64,000 nucleotides of DNA from Planctomycetota bacterium (GTDB lineage Bacteria; Planctomycetota; MHYJ01; WSZJ01; JACPWG01), in the NCBI GenBank assembly GCA_016197205.1, contig JACPWG010000109.1, forward strand, positions 1-64,000, read 5' to 3'. Shown here piece after piece: positions 10,767-18,912 of the stretch; the first letter of the stretch is position 1; each line of letters starts with the position of its first letter. The notes below the pieces were generated by a model. That model searched no databases. It saw only the letters and a list, made by a program, of their open reading frames with translations, and was not told the origin of the DNA. The position numbers and the translations under genes were made by a program.

Positions 10767-12290
10767 CTACACCTCCAGATCCGCCCCGCACCCGGGGCAG
10801 CAGAGGCGGCTCGATCGCCAGCGCTCCTGCAGCAAGTGCGTCGGGAGGACCAGCACCTCGCCGCAGCGACCGCAGGTGCTTTGTGCCGGCAGGGGCGTGC
10901 CGCACGCCGTGCAGAACCGACCGGCCCCCTGCGCGCCGAGGCCGCATGCGGCGCAATGGCTCGCGAGGGCGACCGCCGGGCCATGCCCCTCGCGAAGCGG
11001 TACCGGCCCCTTCCGGCGCTCCTCCGCTTCGCGCTTCGCGCGCGCCGCCGCCTCCTCGGCGTGCGCCTTGCGCTGCACGGACCACCCCCGATACGTCATC
11101 GTCAGATACCCGAGGACGAGGACCGCGAACCCCAGAAAGAGATACGCCCGCCGCTCCGGAAGATAGACGGCCGCGGCCACCGTCCCGAGCGTGAGCGTGG
11201 CGAGCGGCAGGATGCGGGTCAGCGCGAAGCGCCACTCGGTGATCCGGGCCACGTGAACGGTGAAGAGCGGCAGGCCGAGCGCGACGGCGGCCACGGCGGC
11301 GGGCACCGGTCCGCGGTCGTACCCGACCACGGCGAAGATCGCAAAAAAAAGCGAGTAATTCAGCGCGAGGAGGAGGAAGTGACCGAGTCGGAAATCGTCG
11401 AGCCCTCCCGGCCGACGCGCTTCGTTCAGATACCAGAAGCCCCCGCCGAAGAGGAAGACGGCGACGCCCGCGAGCTGGCAGAGGAGGATGATCCGCCCGA
11501 GGGGACTCTCGGTGCCGGGCAGGTTGACCTGGATCGGCCGATTCGTCACCAACCGCGACGCGTTCCACGCCAGCCGTCGCTCCTCGATGGAAGTCGGTTG
11601 GAGCGAGTCGGCCGGCACCGCGCCGCCATGCGCGCCCTCCAATTCGATCTCGACATGGACCGAGCCCGACCGCTCCCCCGCCCCCACGAAGTACACGAAA
11701 GTCTCGCGCCCCTGGGCGCTGTATTCCACGACGACCGTGCGGCTCTCGCCGGGGGGAAGCTTCCCGCGCCATTCGATCCCGGTCGTCGCGTAGGTCGTCG
11801 CGCCGGCCTCCTCCACCCGCTCCGGCGTATCTCGGAACGCGAGCGAGACGTTGCGCGCCTCCGTCATGCCGGCCGGGAAGGGGAAACGCAGCAGCACTTG
11901 ATCCGCCTGCGGATCCACGTTGCGGATCACGAAGGTGCCCGCGAAGTCCGCCGTGTACCGCGTGAGCACCGAGTACTCCTCGATCACGTGCTCGGTGCGG
12001 AGATGGACACGGACGTCGGTCGACTCGACGCTGGGGGAACGAGCAGGCGGTTGCCCTTCCGCAACCAGGGCGATGGCGGTCGGCGGCGCCTGCGAGATGG
12101 GGGTCTCCGGCCTCACTCCGGCGCGTGCCTCCTGTCGCATTCGCGCGAGGATGGGCAGGACGATGGCCGAAAGGAAACCGATGATCGTGACGACGATCAT
12201 CAGTTCGATCAGTGTGAAGGCCGAGCGGGGAGAGCGGAGAGCGCAGCGCTCGGGGGCGATCTTCCAGGTTGGACGTGGCTGAAGCAACAT
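10767..12290 (-). CDS. Polytopic membrane protein with prepilin-type leader and C-terminal zinc ribbons
   Basis: This 507-aa protein starts at the ATG at 12288-12290. A basic leader ends in a class III (prepilin peptidase) site: Ala24 before Phe25 in SAFTLIELMIVV, with the conserved Glu at +5. A predicted extracytoplasmic beta-rich domain (about 90-260) follows, then about six TM helices (about 270-430). The C-terminus carries CxxC pairs of the zinc-ribbon type (CAACG, CTACG, CGRCG, CPGCG). The domain-plus-six-helix layout recalls CreD-like envelope proteins, but I am not sure of homology. A prepilin leader on a polytopic zinc-ribbon protein is unusual; only the leader motif ties it to pili. 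A promoter at 12391-12420 excludes the longer start at 12407. Confidence 0.75.
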   Translation of the reverse strand: MLLQPRPTWKIAPERCALRSPRSAFTLIELMIVVTIIGFLSAIVLPILARMRQEARAGVRPETPISQAPPTAIALVAEGQPPARSPSVESTDVRVHLRTEHVIEEYSVLTRYTADFAGTFVIRNVDPQADQVLLRFPFPAGMTEARNVSLAFRDTPERVEEAGATTYATTGIEWRGKLPPGESRTVVVEYSAQGRETFVYFVGAGERSGSVHVEIELEGAHGGAVPADSLQPTSIEERRLAWNASRLVTNRPIQVNLPGTESPLGRIILLCQLAGVAVFLFGGGFWYLNEARRPGGLDDFRLGHFLLLALNYSLFFAIFAVVGYDRGPVPAAVAAVALGLPLFTVHVARITEWRFALTRILPLATLTLGTVAAAVYLPERRAYLFLGFAVLVLGYLTMTYRGWSVQRKAHAEEAAARAKREAEERRKGPVPLREGHGPAVALASHCAACGLGAQGAGRFCTACGTPLPAQSTCGRCGEVLVLPTHLLQERWRSSRLCCPGCGADLEV

Positions 12291-12390
12291 GACTGCGCGG
12301 CTCACCCAGAGGTAGGCTCGGACGCGTCCCAGCTCACTCGCCCCCTCTCGGTCGCCAACGCCGTCCTCCTCGCCGTCGGCGTCTCCACGC

Positions 12391-12420
12391 ATTGTACGTC
12401 TCCACATGGAGCAGGGTCAA
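12391..12420 (-). promoter_or_regulatory. Sigma70-like promoter for the prepilin-leader/TPR-kinase operon
   Basis: Read leftward, -35 TTGACC (12420-12415) and -10 TACAAT (12396-12391) are separated by 18 bp. Both hexamers match five of six consensus bases. Transcription would begin near 12384, about 95 bases before the chosen start at 12290. Confidence 0.7.
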
Positions 12421-12723
12421 GGGCAGCCGCGGACCTGAAGAGCTTCGGGCTTGCGCGGAAAAACCGGGTAGGAGGTGCGCGGCGCGTTCCAGAGGACGCT
12501 ACGCCCCGGGGTCCCAGCGACCGGTGCCCGGGCCGCCGGCTTCCGCGCAACCAAAACCGCGCGGATTCAGTCCCAACGGATCCCGGGGGCGCCGCCCCCC
12601 ACCTTCGCTCGCTCGACGCGAGCTACGGCGAGCGGGCAGGTCCGCGCCCCCAGGCATCGGTCGATCCACGAAAGGGCGAGGGAATGCTTGCGCGGGCACT
12701 TGCTCCCGCGCGGGCCCTTTCTC

Positions 12724-12753
12724 TTGACTCACGGTCGGCAGTCGTCGTAATCT
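12724..12753 (+). promoter_or_regulatory. Sigma70-like promoter for tatA and the GGDEF gene
   Basis: TTGACT at 12724-12729 and TAATCT at 12748-12753 are separated by 18 bp, the spacing seen at most promoters in this window. The expected transcript start near 12760 leaves a leader of about 105 bases before the tatA ATG. Confidence 0.65.
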
Positions 12754-12864
12754 GACATGGTTCGGGACGGGCCGACAAGGCCCGGGCCCCTCCGGGCCTC
12801 GAGCCCCTTCGCCGCGGCGCCCGCCGACGCACCGCACCGCCATCGTCCTCCGGGAGCTTCGAAC

Positions 12865-13215
12865 ATGTTCGGGAACCTCGGGACGACGGAGATGCTCGTC
12901 ATCTTCGTCGTGGCCCTCCTCCTCTTCGGCAAGCGCCTGCCGGAAGTCGGCCGGTCCCTGGGGAAGGCTTTCGGCGAGTTCAAGCGCGGCCTCCGCGGCA
13001 TCGAGGACGAGCTGAAGGGGGAGATCTTCTCCGACGCTCCCGGCCGCCCCGGCCCGGCCGCCCCGCCCTCCCCCGTGCCCCCATTCCCCCCCTTCCCCGC
13101 CCCGCCGCCCGCCACCGCGAAACCGGCTGCCCCCGTGCCCGCCCCGGCGCCTCCGCCCGCGACGCCCGCGACGCCCGCCGCGCCACCCGGCCCGCGCGAG
13201 GAGGTCCGGTCGTGA
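12865..13215 (+). CDS. tatA: Twin-arginine translocase subunit TatA/TatB family
   Basis: This 116-aa protein has the TatA layout: a short N-terminus with the FGNLG motif, a TM helix (about 8-22, TEMLVIFVVALLLFG), the hinge GKRLPEVGRSLGKA and an amphipathic helix. TatA forms the pore of the twin-arginine export system for folded proteins. The rest (from about residue 58) is almost entirely Pro/Ala, longer and less charged than usual. ATG 12865 has GGGAG upstream; a longer in-frame start at 12757 adds a sequence untypical of TatA. Its TGA overlaps the next start (GTGA). No tatC is present, so TatA must work with subunits encoded elsewhere. TatA and TatB are hard to separate by sequence. Confidence 0.92.
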   Translation: MFGNLGTTEMLVIFVVALLLFGKRLPEVGRSLGKAFGEFKRGLRGIEDELKGEIFSDAPGRPGPAAPPSPVPPFPPFPAPPPATAKPAAPVPAPAPPPATPATPAAPPGPREEVRS

Positions 13216-15668
13216 GGAGAGACCTCCTGGAGCGCGTGTTCCGCACCTGCGCCGACCTGAAGGAGGGGGAAACCCTCGTCATCGTCACGGACGGCAAGCG
13301 CGAGTCGATCGCTTCGCTCTTCCGCGACGTCGCGGTCGGGATGGGCGTCGAGACCTCGCTCATCGCGCAGTACAGCCGCTCCCAGAAAGAGGAGGCCCTC
13401 GGCGGCTACGTCGAGGAAGCCCTGGGCGCCGCCGACCTCGGTCTCCTGGTCACGAATCCCTGGCTCGCCCGCATCGCGGCGCAGCAGCTCCGCCTGAAGC
13501 GTCGTCGCGTCCGCCTCCTCCACGTGGCCACGACCACCCGCGAGGGGCTCGAGTACCTCGTCGACGTCGACTACGCGGACCTCGAACAGCGCGCGCAGCG
13601 CGTTTGCGAAGGGATCCAGGCCGGCTCCACCCTGCGTTTCACGACCGCTTACGGCACGGAACTCCAGGTCCAGGTCGCCGGCCCGCCGCTCGTGGACATC
13701 GGCCTCGCCACGAAGCCGGGGAGCTACGCGACGCTCCCCGCGGGCGAGCTCCTCTTCGAGCCCGTGCCCGGTACGGCGACGGGCTGCCTGGTCGTCGACG
13801 GGAGCATGTCCGGCCTGGGGCCGATCGAGCGCCCCATCCGGATCAAGATCGAGAAGGGCGTCGCGGTGGACGTCGAGCCCGCGGACCTCCGACACCTGCT
13901 CGACCCGTCCCGGCGCGACTCTCTCCTCATTACCCAGCTCGGCCTCGGTCTCAATCCGCGCGCCCGCGTGACCGGCTCCGGGATCGAGGACCGGCGCGCC
14001 CCCGGCGCCCTCCACGTGACGCTCGCCGCCTCCGTCGGCCCGCGCTCCGGTCGCGCCTCGGTCGCCCCGCTCCTCGCGATCACGAACGCCCCGCAGGTGT
14101 TCCTCGGCGACCGGGAGCTCTCCCGTGACCTCGCGGCCCCTCCGGCACCCAAGGAGGCCGCGGGCGAGGCCGCGCCGGAACCGGTGGACCTGCGCGCGTT
14201 CGCCGCCGGCGCCGGCGACACCCACCGGCTCCATTTCGACACCGCCCACGACGCCCAGTACCTCGTCGACCTCGCGACGCAGACCTTCCTCCTCGTCAAT
14301 CCCGCCTTCGAGGCCCTCACCGGCTTCTCCCGCGACGAGCTGCTCTTCGGTACCGTGAAGGCGCCCGACCTCATCGCCCCGGAGAGCCAGGAGACCTACG
14401 CCCGCAAGCGCGAGAACCGCAAGGAGCTCGCCGCCGAACGCTACGTCATCCGCCTCCGTACCAAGGCCGGCGAAAAAAAACCGGTCGAAGCGAGCGTGCA
14501 ACGCGTCCTCGTCAACGGCCGTACCCTCGTCGTCGGCTCCCTCCGCGACATCACGGAGCAGGAGCGGCGCGAGAAGCTCCAGAAGGAGAAGCTGTACGAG
14601 CTGGCCATGAACGGCAGCCGCATCATGGCCCTCGCCGAAAAGATCAAGAACGTCCCTCCCCTCGCCCACGACCTCCTGCACGCCATGGACGAGCGCGACA
14701 TCCTGGAAAAGGCGGGGGAGCGCATGACCGACCGGCGGAAGCTCGCCTTCCTCGAGGTCAACATCTACCTCGTGAAGGACGATGCCCTCGTCCTCTCCTA
14801 TACCTCGGCCCGCAGGCCTTCCCGCCGCTACGACATGAAGAAGGACAACAAGTTCGTCCGCATCGTCCGCGGGGAACTCGAGCCGGTCTACGATGAGACC
14901 GAGGTCGTCCTCCCGCTGACCACCGGCCGCGACCTGACGACCGGACGCGAGAGACCCCTCGGGCTGCTCCAGGTCAACGTGGACCAGAAGGAGCGCGCGC
15001 TCATCGCCGGCAACGAGCCGGCCTTGAAGGGCTACCAGGACGTCATCCGCACCCTCGCCGACATGCTCGGCATCATCATCGACAACGCCCGCCTCTACGA
15101 GACGGTCCGGATGCAGTCGGTCACCGACCAGCTCACGAAGGTCTTCAACCGGCGCTATTTCGACCGGAAGCTCATGGACGAGTTGAAGCGCGCCTTGCGG
15201 TACGGCCGCGACCTTTCCCTCGTGCTCATCGACGTGGACCACTTCAAGGAAATCAACGACACGTACGGGCACAAGCAGGGGGACATCGTCCTCTCCGAAG
15301 TGGCCGACCTCTTTCGAAAGCAGAGCCGCGAAGTCGACGTCGTCTGCCGCTACGGCGGCGACGAGTTCGTCCTCCTGCTCCCGGAAACCAGCCTGGAACA
15401 GGCCGTGATCAAGGCCGAGAACCTGCGGAAGGGGCTGGGTGCCCACGCGTTCACGAGCGTGGTGGAAAAGCTCTCCCACCTGCGGCTGAGCCTCTCCGTC
15501 GGCGTGAGCGCGGTGAGCCCCGAGGTCAAGAACGAGGATGAGCTGATGCGCTCCTCGGACGAGGCCCTCTACGAGGCCAAGCGCTCCGGCCGGGACCGCG
15601 TCTGCGTCTGGAACGCGAAGGGCATCCGGTGCGTGACGCCGACGCCGGGGACCGACGGAAAGAGTTGA
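13212..15668 (+). CDS. M29-aminopeptidase-like / PAS / GAF-like / GGDEF diguanylate cyclase fusion
   Basis: This 818-aa protein begins with GTG overlapping the tatA stop. Residues 1 to about 310 resemble M29-type aminopeptidases (aminopeptidase T/S): an ADLKEGETLVIVTD start, the LPAGELLFEPV strand and a LNPRARVTGSGIEDRR segment. A PAS domain follows (about 341-455), then a GAF-like domain (about 480-625) and a GGDEF domain. The active site GGDEF is intact at 715-719, with a canonical inhibitory site RxxD at 706-709 exactly five residues before it. It should make cyclic di-GMP with product feedback. The peptidase-like part lacks several residues expected for catalysis (QLG instead of ELG; no HxDG-like motif), so it more likely senses a ligand than cleaves peptides. 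Confidence 0.85.
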   Translation: MRRDLLERVFRTCADLKEGETLVIVTDGKRESIASLFRDVAVGMGVETSLIAQYSRSQKEEALGGYVEEALGAADLGLLVTNPWLARIAAQQLRLKRRRVRLLHVATTTREGLEYLVDVDYADLEQRAQRVCEGIQAGSTLRFTTAYGTELQVQVAGPPLVDIGLATKPGSYATLPAGELLFEPVPGTATGCLVVDGSMSGLGPIERPIRIKIEKGVAVDVEPADLRHLLDPSRRDSLLITQLGLGLNPRARVTGSGIEDRRAPGALHVTLAASVGPRSGRASVAPLLAITNAPQVFLGDRELSRDLAAPPAPKEAAGEAAPEPVDLRAFAAGAGDTHRLHFDTAHDAQYLVDLATQTFLLVNPAFEALTGFSRDELLFGTVKAPDLIAPESQETYARKRENRKELAAERYVIRLRTKAGEKKPVEASVQRVLVNGRTLVVGSLRDITEQERREKLQKEKLYELAMNGSRIMALAEKIKNVPPLAHDLLHAMDERDILEKAGERMTDRRKLAFLEVNIYLVKDDALVLSYTSARRPSRRYDMKKDNKFVRIVRGELEPVYDETEVVLPLTTGRDLTTGRERPLGLLQVNVDQKERALIAGNEPALKGYQDVIRTLADMLGIIIDNARLYETVRMQSVTDQLTKVFNRRYFDRKLMDELKRALRYGRDLSLVLIDVDHFKEINDTYGHKQGDIVLSEVADLFRKQSREVDVVCRYGGDEFVLLLPETSLEQAVIKAENLRKGLGAHAFTSVVEKLSHLRLSLSVGVSAVSPEVKNEDELMRSSDEALYEAKRSGRDRVCVWNAKGIRCVTPTPGTDGKS

Positions 15669-15946
15669 GAGCGGAACCGCGACCGTGAGGGAGCGGTCTC
15701 CGGGTGTTCGACGTTTCCCTCGGATTCTGTCCCGCCTGTGAGCCGCGAAGTTGGGTCCCTATCGTTCGACTTCTTGAAGGCCTTTCGCGATTCTGGAAGC
15801 CGTGCGCTCCGCCCACGGGGGAACGAGCCACCGAACTCGCCGAAGACACCGAACGGCCTGTCGTGAATTTCGGCGTCTTCGGTCTGTTCGGTGGCTGTTT
15901 CCTGCACTCGTGGTTTCGGGCCGGCGCCCGAGTTGGAATTTGAAAT
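15669..15946. repeat. Repeat cluster: R1 hairpin and inverted R8 pair
   Basis: Positions 15673-15700 carry repeat R1, whose core GACCGTGAGGGAGCGGTC can fold (GACCG/CGGTC). Positions about 15823-15896 form an imperfect inverted repeat, with roughly 28-bp arms built on AGCCACCGAAC and GCCGAAGAC blocks; a related single arm lies near 40705-40740. An A/T-rich ATTTGAAATTTGC block follows at 15934-15975. No gene is supported. Confidence 0.7.
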
Positions 15947-17050
15947 TTGCAATTTTGCAATTTGCATTTTGAAATCGTCGTCGGTGCCGCGACCGTCCGC
16001 CGGGCCGCCGCCCGCCGGGCCGCCCGCCCGGCCGCCCGCCCGGCCGCCTCCCCCCCGACCGCCGGCCGCCCGACCGCCGTCCGTCCGGTCGCGTGCGACT
16101 CCTGCCTGCGACCTGCCCCTCGCGGCACCGACCCTCCGCTCCGGCCTGTCCTTTCCCTCGCGTTGGCCCTCGCCCTGCTCCTTCTCTCCGCCGTCCCCCG
16201 CCCCGCATCGGCCGATCTCGTCCTCGACCGCACTCTCCGCGAAAAAGTCACAAGGCCGCTGGGCGAGGTGACGGTGCGCACGCGTCGCGAGCGGGTGTCG
16301 CTCGCCGCCGATCGCGTGCGGCTCGAGGACCTCCAGAGCGGCGAGTATCTCATCTTCCGCCTGGACAAGGGGCTGTTCTGGAGGGTCGACGCCAACGCTC
16401 GGACGGTCGCGGAAGTGACTTTTGACGAGTTGCGTCGCCTCGAGACCGCCTTTCGCGGGGAGCTGCGAGAGGTCCTGGCCCGCCTCGACCCGGCCAGCGA
16501 CGAGGCGAGACGCGCCGCGGCGCTCCTCGCCGCGCTCGAGGCCGCTGCGGCGCCGGGCCCGGAAACGAGCGCGGCGGAGGACGGGAGGCGGGAAGCCATC
16601 GCCGGGGAGACGGCGGGGCATCTCGTCCTCACTGCCGGCGGTCGGAGCGTGTTCGAGGGCTGGCTGGTCCCAGCCCCGGCAGAGGGACCGGTGCTGTACC
16701 GCGTCCTCGGCGCCGTGCAGGCCGTCCCGGGATCGCTTGCGCGCGCCCTGGAGGGGCTGGGGCGGATCCCCCTCCGGTCCTCGTACAGCTTCGTCCTGTT
16801 CCGAGACCGATTGGAGGTCGACGAGGAGGTGACGCGCGTGGAGCGGGGGGAGGTCCCCGCCGCGGAGTTCGAGCCCCCCGCGGGCTTCCGCTCGGTGCCG
16901 CTACGTGGCTACCTGCCGCTGGAGGCGGCGCGGGAAGTCCCCCGGGGGGGCGTGGCGGACGACGGCAAGGGGGAGGACGGGCGGCCGGAGGCGAGTCCCA
17001 CGGACAAGCCGCCGAAACCGCGGGAAGGACGGGGGGACCGGCACGACTAG
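15947..17050 (+). CDS. Exported protein of unknown function
   Basis: The longest frame gives 367 aa from TTG 15947, but that start sits in an A/T-rich dispersed repeat. The first 60 residues are a low-complexity Arg/Ala/Pro run (GC-only DNA at about 16000-16070), so the true start is uncertain. A signal peptide is clear: hydrophobic stretch LSLALALALLLLSAV, then cleavage after ASA, leaving a mature N-terminus DLVLDRTLREK. The mature part looks beta-rich (GEYLIFRLDKGLFWRVD) with a helical middle, and the C-terminus is charged and Pro-rich. I do not recognise the family; the reported-variable look recalls DUF4412-type exported proteins, weakly. It ends inside a 19-bp direct repeat before the nusA leader. 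Confidence 0.6.
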   Translation: MQFCNLHFEIVVGAATVRRAAARRAARPAARPAASPPTAGRPTAVRPVACDSCLRPAPRGTDPPLRPVLSLALALALLLLSAVPRPASADLVLDRTLREKVTRPLGEVTVRTRRERVSLAADRVRLEDLQSGEYLIFRLDKGLFWRVDANARTVAEVTFDELRRLETAFRGELREVLARLDPASDEARRAAALLAALEAAAAPGPETSAAEDGRREAIAGETAGHLVLTAGGRSVFEGWLVPAPAEGPVLYRVLGAVQAVPGSLARALEGLGRIPLRSSYSFVLFRDRLEVDEEVTRVERGEVPAAEFEPPAGFRSVPLRGYLPLEAAREVPRGGVADDGKGEDGRPEASPTDKPPKPREGRGDRHD

Positions 17051-17235
17051 CGGCCCGTTGACGAACTTCGGCCAAAGTCGTCAACTCTGTCACGGCGGGT
17101 CGTACGCCGTGCGGACGTTCGCGCGGGCCGGCCTGCGCTCCCTAGCTCGCGGCGAGCGAGCGAAGGAGGGAGGCCCGCGCCCCCAGGCATCGTGTCTGGA
17201 CTTCCGCAACAGGCCACTAGCGGCCCGTTGACGAA
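17047..17235. repeat. R2 element flanked by 19-bp direct repeats
   Basis: CTAGCGGCCCGTTGACGAA occurs at 17047-17065 and again, identical, at 17217-17235. Between them, at about 17124-17213, is a copy of R2, including GAGCGAGCGAAGGAGGGAGG and CGCGCCCCCAGGCATCG. A related inverted end (CTTCGTCAACGAGTCACTAG, 22819-22838) closes another R2 copy at 22747-22838. This suggests a non-autonomous unit with conserved ends. The first repeat includes the TAG stop of the exported protein. Confidence 0.7.
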
Positions 17236-17297
17236 GTGCACGCGCCGGCCGCTTGCGCGATCCGGCCAGGACCGTGCAGGGACGCACATCTTTCTGC

Positions 17298-17326
17298 TTG
17301 ACTCCCCTCGCGGCCCGACGTACACT
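17298..17326 (+). promoter_or_regulatory. Sigma70-like promoter of the nusA operon
   Basis: TTGACT at 17298-17303, a 17-bp spacer and TACACT at 17321-17326 give a good sigma70-type promoter. Transcription should begin near 17333, leaving a leader of about 195 nt before the nusA ATG. Confidence 0.7.
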
Positions 17327-17374
17327 ACGGGTCTACCCCCAGGTCCCTGCGACTCTACCATTTGACGCTCGGCC

Positions 17375-17467
17375 TGGATCCCCGCCCGCCTGGGGGTGCA
17401 AGGCGGCGGGATCCGGAAGGTGTTCGGCTGGAACTCTTTCGGTGGGCAGTGACCCACGTTTTTTTTT
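17375..17467 (+). promoter_or_regulatory. nusA leader hairpins with terminator-like T-run (attenuator candidate)
   Basis: In the nusA leader, GGATCCCCGCCCGCCT (17376-17391) can pair with AGGCGGCGGGATCC (17401-17414), needing only two bulged C bases. Downstream, GTGGG (17442-17446) pairs with CCCAC (17453-17457) around a six-base loop, and nine T residues follow at 17459-17467, the layout of an intrinsic terminator 62 bp before the ATG. The sequence then re-enters a palindrome (GCCCGCGGGC, 17468-17477). E. coli nusA is known to be autoregulated at its operon leader, so attenuation is plausible here; that is inference. Confidence 0.5.
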
Positions 17468-17529
17468 GCCCGCGGGCAAGGGGCCGGCCCCACCCTCCGG
17501 CCCTGGAACGCGAGGCAGGGAAGACGACC

Positions 17530-18912
17530 ATGAACGGCGAGCTCCTCCGGATCGTCGATGCGATCCATCGCGACAAGGCGATCGACAAGGAGACCATCCT
17601 CGAAGGCATCGAGCAGGCCCTCACGGCGGCCGCGCGGAAGCGCTACGACCTGTCGGAGACCGCGCTCGTGAAGATCGACCGGAAAACCGGAAGCATCGTC
17701 ACCGAGGGCACGGAGCAGGAGATCGACCCCACGGAGCTGGGCCGCATCGCCGCCCAGACGGCCAAGCAGGTCATTCTCCAGAAGATCCGCGAGGCCGAGA
17801 AAACGGCCATCGTCTCGGACTTCGAGGCCAAGAAAAAAGACATCCTCACCGGGACGGTGCTCCGGTTCGAAGGCCCCAACATGATCATCTCCGCCGGAAA
17901 GGTGGAAGCCCTCCTCCCCAAGAGCGAGCAGGTGCCCGGCGAGTCCTACAAGGTGGGCGACCGGATCCGGGTCCTCGTGCACGAGGTGCGCAAGAAGGGG
18001 CCCAAAGTCGTGGTCGTCATCTCGCGGGCCCAGGGGGACTTCGTCCGGAAGCTCTTCGAGCTGGAGGTCCCCGAGATCGCCGAGAAGATCGTCGAGATCA
18101 AGGCGATCGCCCGCGAGGCGGGCCATCGCACGAAGATCGCCGTGCATTCGAACAACGCCAAGGTGGACAGCGTCGGGGCCTGCGTCGGCGTGCGCGGCGC
18201 GCGCATCCGCAACGTGGTCGAGGAGATCAACGGCGAGAAGGTGGACATCATCCGCTGGGGCGAGGCCCCGGACGGATTCATTCGAAACGCCCTGAAGCCC
18301 GCCGAGGTCGAAGGGATCTCGCTCGACGAAGGCAACCGGCGCGCGCGCGTGCAGGTCGCGAGGGAGCAGCTCTCCCTGGCGATCGGGCGAGGAGGGCAAA
18401 ACGTCCGGCTGGCCTCCCGGCTGACCCACTGGGACATCGACATCATGGCCCCGGAGGAGGAGCCCAAGCCGGCGGCCGACCCCGCCTCCCCCGCCGAAAC
18501 CAAGGCCGGCGAAGCCGGCGACGTCGTCCCCGCCACGCCGACGGACGGCGCCGCGGTCGCGACTCCCGGCGCCCTTGCCGAAGGCGCGGCGCCCTCCCCC
18601 TCGACGGCGGACGCCCCTGCCGTGGACGCCGCCGCGGGCCACCCTGCGACTCCGGCCGTCGACACGGCCACCCCCGCTAGCGGGGCCGCCGGGCCGCCGG
18701 CCGAGTCCGGCACGCCGACCCCCGCGAGCGCCCCGGAGGCGGAGGCTCCGCGCGAGCCTGCCCCCGCCGCCGCCCCGCCGATTCCGGCGGACGCCCCTTC
18801 GTCGACATCCCCCCAGGCGGACCCGCGGGAGGCCGCCGGAAACCCCCAGGGATCACCCCTTGCCTCCCCGATGTCCAGCCATCCTGATTCGCCAGCGGAG
18901 AAGACGGAATGA
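17530..18912 (+). CDS. nusA: Transcription termination/antitermination factor NusA
   Basis: This 460-aa protein has the NusA domain order: N-terminal RNA-polymerase-binding domain (1-125, IDKETILEGIEQALTAAARK), S1 domain (about 130-200), KH1 (about 225-285, with GVRGARIRNVVEEINGEKVD) and KH2 (about 298-350, QLSLAIGRGGQNVRLASRLT). It modulates pausing, termination and antitermination. The last 110-150 residues are a Pro/Ala/Thr-rich tail in place of the acidic repeats of gamma-proteobacterial NusA. ATG 17530 matches the family N-terminus. Its stop overlaps the infB start (ATGA). No rimP or ylxR neighbour is present. Confidence 0.97.
   Translation: MNGELLRIVDAIHRDKAIDKETILEGIEQALTAAARKRYDLSETALVKIDRKTGSIVTEGTEQEIDPTELGRIAAQTAKQVILQKIREAEKTAIVSDFEAKKKDILTGTVLRFEGPNMIISAGKVEALLPKSEQVPGESYKVGDRIRVLVHEVRKKGPKVVVVISRAQGDFVRKLFELEVPEIAEKIVEIKAIAREAGHRTKIAVHSNNAKVDSVGACVGVRGARIRNVVEEINGEKVDIIRWGEAPDGFIRNALKPAEVEGISLDEGNRRARVQVAREQLSLAIGRGGQNVRLASRLTHWDIDIMAPEEEPKPAADPASPAETKAGEAGDVVPATPTDGAAVATPGALAEGAAPSPSTADAPAVDAAAGHPATPAVDTATPASGAAGPPAESGTPTPASAPEAEAPREPAPAAAPPIPADAPSSTSPQADPREAAGNPQGSPLASPMSSHPDSPAEKTE

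Larger units (their letters stand above)
12291..12864. other. Divergent promoter region with a dispersed repeat
   Basis: This gap separates divergently transcribed operons. It contains a leftward promoter (12391-12420), a rightward promoter (12724-12753), and between them, at about 12590-12660, a degraded copy of repeat R2 (ends in CGCGCCCCCAGGCATCG). No gene is supported; the several short reading frames are repeat translations. Confidence 0.65.

Noticed and set aside
10549-11772. N-terminal extension of the TPR kinase by about 400 residues
   Set aside because: It overlaps the prepilin-leader gene in another frame, is Arg/Gly/Pro low-complexity, and a good Shine-Dalgarno precedes the ATG at 10548.
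15947-16130. Arg/Ala/Pro-rich N-terminus of the exported protein as real coding sequence
   Set aside because: It comes from a GC-only low-complexity stretch after a TTG in an A/T-rich repeat and precedes a complete signal peptide; more likely untranslated, though no better start codon is clear.
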